NCBI GenBank assembly: GCA_020426505.1
Contig: JAGQPX010000045.1
Location: 1-45,565, forward strand
DNA from: Planctomycetaceae bacterium
GTDB lineage: Bacteria; Planctomycetota; Planctomycetia; Planctomycetales; Planctomycetaceae
Length of the DNA stretch: 45,565 nt
Direction: 5' to 3'
Shown in pieces: positions 34,401 through 41,700 of this stretch. A model generated the notes under the pieces. It had not been told where the DNA came from. It saw nothing but the letters and a program-made list of their open reading frames with translations, and did no database searches. Both the position numbers and the translations under genes were made by a program. Each line of letters begins with the position of its first letter. Positions within the stretch are counted from its first letter, which is position 1.

Positions 34401-34863
34401 TTGAGCCCTCACAGTATTCCGAAACAATATAGAGATGACCATCGTCTTCCCCGGTCTCGAACACTGGAACAATGTGAGGGTGATGAAGACGTGCAGCGAG
34501 TTGAGCTTCGCGCTGGAACCGTTCTCTGAGCTCAGGGGCAGCATGCGTACCAACATGGGCAATCTTGAGAGCAACGTCACGGTGCATCACCGGATCATTG
34601 GCCAGCCAAACGGTACCAAAGCTGCCGCTCCCCAGACGTCGGACCAGTTGAAAGCGTCCGACGTGAGACGTGGGAGGAGATTCGTCGGCCACCGCAGGTG
34701 GGGCGGACAAGAACACGGCGTGCAGCATCCTTAGTGACTTGGCGAGTTCCGGATGATCGGAAGCAAACCCGGAGTCGTCCTCCTCGCCGGATAGCAAGCT
34801 TTGCTCGTAGGCTTCGGCTGCCTGTTCGAGTGCGTCGTCATGAGGATCGGATTTTTGGATCAC
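31480..34863 (-). CDS. Membrane Ser/Thr protein kinase with WD40 beta-propeller region
   Basis: A 1127-residue protein. An N-terminal region (1-68) precedes a complete Hanks-type kinase domain at about 70-345: glycine loop GSGSFGTV near 78-85, K100, HRD 193-195 in HRDIKPEN, DFG 221-223, and the activation-segment phrase GTAEYMSPEQ. A transmembrane helix follows (about 367-388), then a charged coiled-coil (390-445) and a C-terminal region (495-1127) of WD40-type blades, e.g. AIHALALAPDGQTLAIGG, TIESLTFSPDGRWLAGGS, SVVFAAQDRTLLSID. The kinase is cytoplasmic and the propeller probably outside or periplasmic. The GTG at 34863 overlaps the sigma factor stop as GTGA, so the pair is translationally coupled. 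An ATG at 34911 is possible but would overlap further. Confidence 0.95.
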   Translation of the reverse strand: MIQKSDPHDDALEQAAEAYEQSLLSGEEDDSGFASDHPELAKSLRMLHAVFLSAPPAVADESPPTSHVGRFQLVRRLGSGSFGTVWLANDPVMHRDVALKIAHVGTHAAPELRERFQREAQLAARLHHPHIVPVFETGEDDGHLYIVSEYCEGSNLAEWLKSRQETVDPDLAARIVRDLADAAEHAHRQGLIHRDIKPENVLLDESGTSSSDLSFTPRLTDFGLARDLATEASMTRTGMVMGTAEYMSPEQATANREQLGPASDVYSLGVLLYRLLTGHVPFAGPSEFEVIQQIVQSQPTGPSRHVPQVSRDLNSICLKCLEKLPEKRYHDGGELRDDLNCYLRGEPTTARPIPQLERLIRWTKRSPAVAGFVAFAMLTVSGLVFGLSYHLQQAEQHAEELEVALHTVGQEREAARSAQIDANNARAIAEQERETAREIGYRADMRLAFQLWDQGRLYQVREILERQHPGMKRDLRGAEWCILNAELNARQRILGRHDGIATECVLSADQKTAYTAGVDGVIRIWNLKVGTQERHLQPEIGAIHALALAPDGQTLAIGGRPEAEEPIHVHLVDAQTGEHVSSVQNHLTTIESLTFSPDGRWLAGGSRYQPIQLSRLKDGETFSLESDRRHRLIGFSPDSRLLAIEGSKQHVSIWRVDSDAPKDEQRVPGYNGGTPYLVQFDPQSQSLVTAYTNRDYVIAFDETGTRLRTLFGTLTFHSPSANFQSMDFSRDSRWFAAGDEAGRVLLWEPRLSSPGSNQKLNPTVAFDAHESRVNAVRVTNASQVFTSGDDGRVCQFSPFAGGAIHLRWDGIRVLTADVYGDELFLGCDDGSVRRQSLSELQAISVSPLDHTNDFVRNEAPPEVILQTGTGVRAISVSHKGDLIAVGTTTGGVGLYDRLDGQLMRQVSGDDQQADPMEVAIYAVEFSRNDQLLACTGRNRQVALFDVTTGATRWTCEVGHGFSLSFLQNDQLLACGNSQEQLLFLDVTHGRSTGFVETLDSFALALNSSADTLAVTHGNGRVSIFDALSLKESRSFTNRLSASSVVFAAQDRTLLSIDQQGHIDFASAEGTTKYGRMRLSNRFANHFGYAQLLVTNDSLLVTTSTPADDPNAPFVSDLYIWSTAATLK

Positions 34864-35453
34864 AAGCCCGGGTCCATCTCTCGACCAATGATTGCGATCG
34901 CCTCCAGCCAACGTCGTCGACAGGTGGTGACAGGAATCTCCAAATGCGCGGCCAGTTCTGGAAAGGTTTTCCCTTCAAGGTAACGGCCACGGACGACAAC
35001 CTTGAGCGGCTCAGGAAGTGATTGCATCGCGCTCAGCAGACGCTCTGCTTCCTCGTTCAAACTGACGAGTCGGCTGGGTGTCTCCTCCGCGCCCTCAACG
35101 AGTGTGAGCACGCTGTCTGTCGACTTGAATTCCCGATCCGCTCTCCGCTTCTCCGTGGTCAGAAACCTCCGTAAGCCGTCGACCAGATGGTTCGTCATGA
35201 TGCGGACCAGCCAGTTCCGAAACTCAGCCTCAGATTGTCCTCGAAAGCGGGCAAACTCCTTCGAGGCGATCAGCATCGACCCTTGGACGATGTCCGACGC
35301 TGCCATTTTCGGACGCAGGTCGGAGTCGAGCCGGTCGTTGGCGATCCGTAGCAGGTACTCGCGGTAGCCGTCCAGCAGTAGACCGAGCGACGAGTCAGAC
35401 CCGGCTCGAGCATTCTCAATGAGTTGGCTGGTTTTCGATCCCGTCATGCTCAT
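34860..35453 (-). CDS. ECF-type RNA polymerase sigma factor (planctomycete subfamily)
   Basis: A 197-residue protein with a sigma-2 region (about 20-95: YREYLLRIANDRL, ASDIVQGSMLIASKEFARFRG, EAEFRNWLVRIMTNHLVDGLRR) and a sigma-4 helix-turn-helix (about 135-190: LPEPLKVVVRGRYLEGKTFPELAAHL, then RRRWLEAI). The phrase RPKMAASDIVQ and the layout match the planctomycete-specific sigma-70 subfamily (TIGR02984-like). The start is placed at the ATG at 35453, giving the normal ECF length; reading further upstream adds 93 residues of no sigma character. It precedes the kinase with a 4-base overlap. ECF factors paired with Ser/Thr kinases can be switched on by phosphorylation, which is an inference for this pair. 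Confidence 0.95.
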   Translation of the reverse strand: MSMTGSKTSQLIENARAGSDSSLGLLLDGYREYLLRIANDRLDSDLRPKMAASDIVQGSMLIASKEFARFRGQSEAEFRNWLVRIMTNHLVDGLRRFLTTEKRRADREFKSTDSVLTLVEGAEETPSRLVSLNEEAERLLSAMQSLPEPLKVVVRGRYLEGKTFPELAAHLEIPVTTCRRRWLEAIAIIGREMDPGL

Positions 35454-35793
35454 GTTGACATTTGACTCGATGCCACCCAGCGAAAGCAACTGCCTCGTTG
35501 GCCGCATAGCGCCTGGCACGTAACTTCCACAAGGAGCATTGTTTAGGTCACGACCGTGTGCGAGCGTGATGAAAAGCTCACAGATCCTGGAAATCCATGG
35601 TTTTTCGTCGCAGAGAATCCGTCCTTCTGTCACGGGGCTTTGTCTTCCCGATGGGGGATGCACAGTTTCCGTATGACCGGGAGGCGAAGCTGAGGGGCTT
35701 TGCGGCGGGCCAATCCCGGTCCTTTCATTCAAGCGGATAAGTCGATTCGTGAGTGCCGCAGTCTCGGGAGGCCGGGGCTGTGAGGGGAGCGAT
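35454..35793. other. Divergent intergenic region between the sigma factor and the FG-GAP giant
   Basis: These 340 bases should hold the promoters of the sigma/kinase pair (minus) and of the giant FG-GAP gene (plus). I see no strong sigma-70 boxes and no gene. The purine run GAGGGGAG at 35782-35789 is the ribosome site of the giant protein. It would be the natural place to look for an ECF promoter motif recognised by the neighbouring sigma factor. Confidence 0.45.
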
Positions 35794-38700
35794 ATGATGT
35801 TGGGATTGGGTTTTCTTCGGTCACGCTGGCAGCGATACCTGAACGCCTTGCGAGTCGGCCTGCGACCGCTGCGTGACTATGCCGGCTGGTCTCCCCAAAC
35901 CTCACTCCGCATCCGCCGCGGCACCAGAGGCACCGGCTTCCAGGCCACCGAAGCCCTCGAACACCGCGTCATGCTCGCCGGCGCCATCGGCGAAGTCACC
36001 TCCTTCACCAAAATCAGCGACACGGCCGGTGGCTTCACAGCAATGCTCGAGTCGGGAGACGAGTTCGGTTCGTCGGTTACAAATCTCGGAGATCTCAACG
36101 GAGATGGGGTCAATGATCTGGCAGTCGGAGCCTCTCGGACGGGAATTACGAATGATCCTGCATGGGGAGCGGTCCACATCCTGTTCATGAATTCAAACGG
36201 GACGGTCAAGTCACACCAGACAATCAGTGATACGGAAGGGAACTTCACCGCCACCCTGGATGATTTTGATGAGTTCGGCCGTTCGGTTGCGGCCATCGGA
36301 GACATCGATGGTGATGGAGTGGTTGACCTCGCCGTGGGAGCGATTCGGGATGACGACGGCGGAGATAATCGTGGTGCCGTCTATGTCCTGTTTCTCAACA
36401 CCAATGGAACCGTCAAGTCACATCAGAAAATCAGTTCGACACAAGGAAGCCTGCCGAACGTCCTTGGCAATCAGGACCAGTTCGGAATTTCTCTAGCCAG
36501 CGTCGGTGATCTGGACGGCGACGGCATCACCGATCTGGCCGTGGGGGCGCATTACGATGATGATGGCGGAAACGACCGAGGAGCGGTCTATTTGCTGTTC
36601 TTAAGATCTGACGGCACCGTCAAGACGCATCTGAAGATCAGTGAAACATCCGGCGGTTCGACGCCCACACTGCAAAATGGCGTAAATTTTGGTAGTGCCG
36701 TTACCAGTCTCGGAGATCTGGATGGCGACGGTATTGTCGACCTGGCCGTAGGTGCTTATCGGGATGACGATGGCGGAACCGAACATGGAGCCGTTTACGT
36801 ACTCTTCCTGAATGCGGGCTTTGGAGTGAAAGCCCACCAGAAAATCAGCGACACTCAAGGACTCCTGACTGCTTCACTTCACGATGACAATCTGTTCGGC
36901 CATTCTCTGGCGAACGCGGGAGACCTCAACGGCGACGGCATCAACGACCTGATTGTCGGCGCAGGTCGTGATGATGACGGAGGAAACCGCCGAGGAGCTG
37001 CCTATGTGCTGTTCCTCAATTCTGATGGTACTGTGAAGTTTCATCAGAAGATCAGCGATACGCAAGGAGCCTTTACGGCTCCGCTGGGGAACTATGATTA
37101 TTTCGGCAGTTCCTTGGCCAACCTCGGTGACATCGACGGAGACGGATTGGCCGAATTGGCCATTGGTGCCCGGGACGACAACGACGACTTTCGCGGAGCC
37201 GTCTACATCCTCAGCCTCGAACAGGTCACACCCTACGGCGTCGTCACAGCCGAGCGCAAGATCAGTGACACCGTGGGAAACTTCACGGCCGTACTCGATG
37301 ATGGCGATTTCTTCGGCCAGTCAGTCGCTGAGCTCGGCGACCTGGATGGTGATGGCATCGTCGACCTGGTGGTTGGAGCGAGCCTTGACGATGACAGCGG
37401 GCCGGAACGGGGTGCTGTCTATGTGCTCTTCATGAATGTTGATGGGACCGTCAAGTCGTTTCAGAAGATCAGCGATACATCAGGCAGTTTCACCGCATTA
37501 CTGAACGACACCGACCACTTCGGTGCTTCGGTCACCAACCTGGGTGACCTTGATGGGGATGGTGTGACAGACATCGCTGTCGGCGCTCGGCTCGACGATG
37601 ACGGCGGGGCTGACCGGGGGGCCGTCTATGTGTTGTTCATGAACACCAACGGCAGCGTCAAGTCTTTCCAGAAGATCAGTGATACGGTCGGCGGCTTCAC
37701 CGGCACGCTGGACGACGGGGACTCGTTCGGTGACGAGCTGGCAACCATTGGCGACCTGGATGGGGACGGAGTCACCGACCTCGCGGTCGCTGCACACACA
37801 GACGATGACGGCGGGACCAACCGAGGTGCGGTCTACGTGCTCTTCATGAACACGGACGGCACGGTCAAGTCACATCAGAAAATCAGCGATACGCAAGGTG
37901 GCTTTACGGGCGTGCTTGCAGATAGTGATGCATTCAGCAGTTCCATCACCGGACTGGGTGACCTCGATGGCGACGGCGTCATCGATTTGATGGTCGGCGC
38001 TCAAGGGGACGTCGAGGGAGCCGTCTATGTGCTGTTCATGAACCCCGACGGTACGGTCAAGTTGCATCAGAAGATCAGCGATGCCACGCCACTGCTCTCG
38101 TCGTGGCTGGATGATTCGGATTCGTTCAGCGTCTCCATGACCACGCTGGGCGACCTCGATGGTGACGGCGTGGTCGACGTCGCGGTCGGGGCACACGGTG
38201 ATGATGACGGCGGCTCAGCCCGTGGGGCTATTTACGTCTTGTTCCTCAACGCAGACGGCACGCTCAAATCTCATCAGAAGATCAGCGACACTCAGGGGAA
38301 CTTTGGTGGTGGAATTGACACGGGGGATCTGTTCGGAACTGCAATTGCCAACATGGGCGACTTGGATGGCGACGGTCTGATCGAACTGGCCGTCGGCACC
38401 CGCCGCGACGACGATGGCGGCACCAACCGCGGCGCCGTCTACATCCTCAGCCTCGAAGGAGTCGCTCCACCACTCCCGTTTGGTGTGGTCACCGCCGAAC
38501 GGAAGATTAGCGATACGTTGGGCAACTTCTCCGCCACGTTGGATGACTTCGACCAACTCGGCAATGCTGTCTCAGAAATTGGCGATTTGGACGGAGATGG
38601 TGTGATCGATCTTGTTGTCGGAGCCGAACGCGACGATGACGGTGGAAACTATCGCGGAGCAGTCTATGTACTGTTCTTGAATGCGGATGGAACAGTCAAG

Positions 38701-41700
38701 TCCCATCAGAAGATCAGCGACACACAGGGCAACTTCACGGCTACGCTGGATGATTTTGACCTGTTCGGCAACTCGCTGACGAACCTGGGAGACATGGACG
38801 GAGATGGCGTGCCCGATCTTGCTGTTGGGGCTCCGAATGATGATGACGGCGACGTGGATATCGGAGCCGTTTACGTGCTCTTTCTGAACGCGGATGGAAC
38901 TGTCAAATCTCATCAGAAGATTAGCGACACAGAAGGCAACTTTTCCGGAATGCTGGGTGTCATTGACCGCTTTGGAAGTTCTGTCGCATCGATTGGTGAT
39001 CTGGACGGCGATGATGTTCCAGATCTCGTTGTGGGATCGATCGATGATGATGATGGCGGCAACACACGAGGCGCTGTCTATGTGCTATTCCTCAACACAG
39101 ATGGTACCGTCAAGTCTCACCAGAAGATCAGCGATACCCAGGGCAACTTCTTAGGTGACCTGAATGACAATGACCGCTTCGGAAGCTCCATATCCAGTCT
39201 GGGAGATCTCGACAAGGATGGCGTGACCGACATTGGAGTAGGAGCGATCAATGATGATGGCAACGGCGTTAATCGGGGAGCGGTCTACGTGCTGTTTCTC
39301 AATAGTGATGGTACGGTCAAGGAACATCAAAAGATCAATGACGCAGAAGGGAACTTCACTGCGAGAATCGACGATGCCGACCGTTTTGGGAAGTCAATCA
39401 CATCACTCGGAGACTTGGATGGTGATGGCATCGTTGATATTGCTGTTGGCACGCAGTTCGATGATGACGGAGGAGCTGAGCAAGGTGCTGTGTACGTACT
39501 CTTCCTGAACGAGGCTGGGACGGTCAAATCGCACCAGAAGATCAGTGACACCGCTGGCAATTTCTTCGGAACTCTGAATGTTGCGGACACATTTGGTTCT
39601 TCACTGGCGAACATCGGCGATTTGGACGGCGACGGTACTTCCGAATTAGCTGTTGGTGCACCTTGGGACGACGACGGCGGTACCAATCGTGGAGCCATGT
39701 ACATCCTCAGTCTCAAGAGCGTCGCATCCCCGCCGATTGGCTCGGTGATCGCGGAACGAAAGATCAGTGACACGGCGGGAGACTTCGATGCGCTGCTTGA
39801 TGACGGTGATCGATTTGGTCAATCAGTCGCTGACCTGGGAGATTTGGATGGGGACGGAATTCATGACCTGGCTGTTGGTGCACCTTGGGACGATGACGGC
39901 GGCGGCAACCGAGGTGCCGTCAATGTGTTGTTCATGAATGCGGATGGAACCGTCAGGTTCCATCAGAAGATCAGCGATACCGATGGAAACTTCACGGCAA
40001 CGCTCGATAACACGGATTTGTTTGGAACTTCGGTTGCAGGACTTGGTGACCTGGACGGCGACGGAGTTGCCGATCTGGCTGTTGGTGCCTACCGCGACGA
40101 CGATGGAGGCTCAGATCGTGGTGCCGTGTACGTGCTCTTTCTGAATGCAGACGGCACCGTCAAGGCTCACCAAAAGATCAGCAACACGACAGGAGGGTTC
40201 TCTGGAACGCTCGACGACTTTGACGAGGTCGGAAACTCGCTGGCAAATCTGGGCGATCTGAACGGCGACGGTATCAATGATCTCGCCGTCGGAGTGCGAC
40301 GTGACGATGACGGTGGAGGCGCTCGTGGGGCGGTGTATGTGTTGTTCATGAATACAAATGGCACTGTTCAGGCCCATCAAAAAATCAGCGACACCGCCGG
40401 TAACTTCACCGCCACACTTGAAGATTTTGATTTCTTCGGAAGTTCGCTGGCCAACATGGGCGATCTCGACGGCGATGGTGTGAACGATCTGACCGTGGGA
40501 GCGAAATACTCAGGCAGTTATAGCAAAGGCGCAGTTTACGTGTTGTTCATGAACTCGAACGGCACTGTCAAAGCACATCAAAAGATTGACGAAACAAACG
40601 GAGCCTTAACCGGCAAGCTCGATATTGGAGATAATTTTGGGGGTGGGGTGGCGAATCTCGGTGACCTTGACGGCGATGGAACTCAGGACATGGCCGTCGG
40701 TGCCGGGTCTGATGACGACGGGGGATCGGGACGCGGCGCGGTTCACATTCTATTTCTCAATCCAGACGGCACAGTGAAGGGGAGCCGCAAGGTCAGTGAC
40801 TCGACAGGCAACCTCACTGCGACATTGGATGATAGCGATTTCTTTGGTGAATCACTGACGACCTTGGGAGACCTCGACGGTGACGGTCTCAACGAATTAG
40901 TCGTCGGCGCCCGCTTCGACGACGACGGAGGCATCAACCGAGGTGCCGTCTACATCCTCAGCATCGAACAGGTCACTCCCCCGGGCGTGGTCATCGCAGA
41001 GCAAAAGATCAGCGACACGGAAGGTGGATTCACCGGAGGACTCGCAGATAACGACTTCTTTGGGCAATCAGCCGCTGAACTTGGTGACCTTGACGGAGAT
41101 GGAGTGCCTGACGTTGCAATCGGAGTCCGCAACGACAATGACGGTGGGTCGCGGCGAGGAGCTGTCTACGTCCTGTTCCTGAATCCAGACGGAACGGTAA
41201 AAGCGCATCAAAAGATCAGTGACACTCAAGGTCATCTGACAGCTGCGCTCGGAAACTTCGACTACTTCGGCACGTCAATCGCAAGTCTTGGTGACTTGGA
41301 CGGCGATGGAATCACGGATCTGGCTGTGGGAACCAGAGGTGATGATGACGGAGCAGGAAATCGCGGCGCCGTCTACATGTTGTTCTTGAACGCCGACGGG
41401 ACGGTCAAGTCGCATCAGAAAATCAGTGATACGGCTGGCAATCTTACGCACGCCTTCGGTGCCTATGACAGTTTCGGGACCGCTGTCACCAACTTGGGGG
41501 ACCTTGATGGTGATGGGGTCAATGATCTGGCCGTTGGGGTGAATCAACTTGATCCCTACGGAGGTGGTCTTGGTCCGGGGGCGACGATCGTTCTGTTTCT
41601 TAACTCGGATGGAACTGTTAAGTCTCATCAGGAACTCAGCTCAACCCAGGGGAACCTGGGACCGGCTCTTGTGGCCGGAGATTCTCTTGGTGGCGCACTC

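Noticed and set aside
35454..35732. 93-residue N-terminal extension of the sigma factor
   Set aside because: The added part is low-complexity with no sigma-region features, and the ATG at 35453 gives the usual ECF length.
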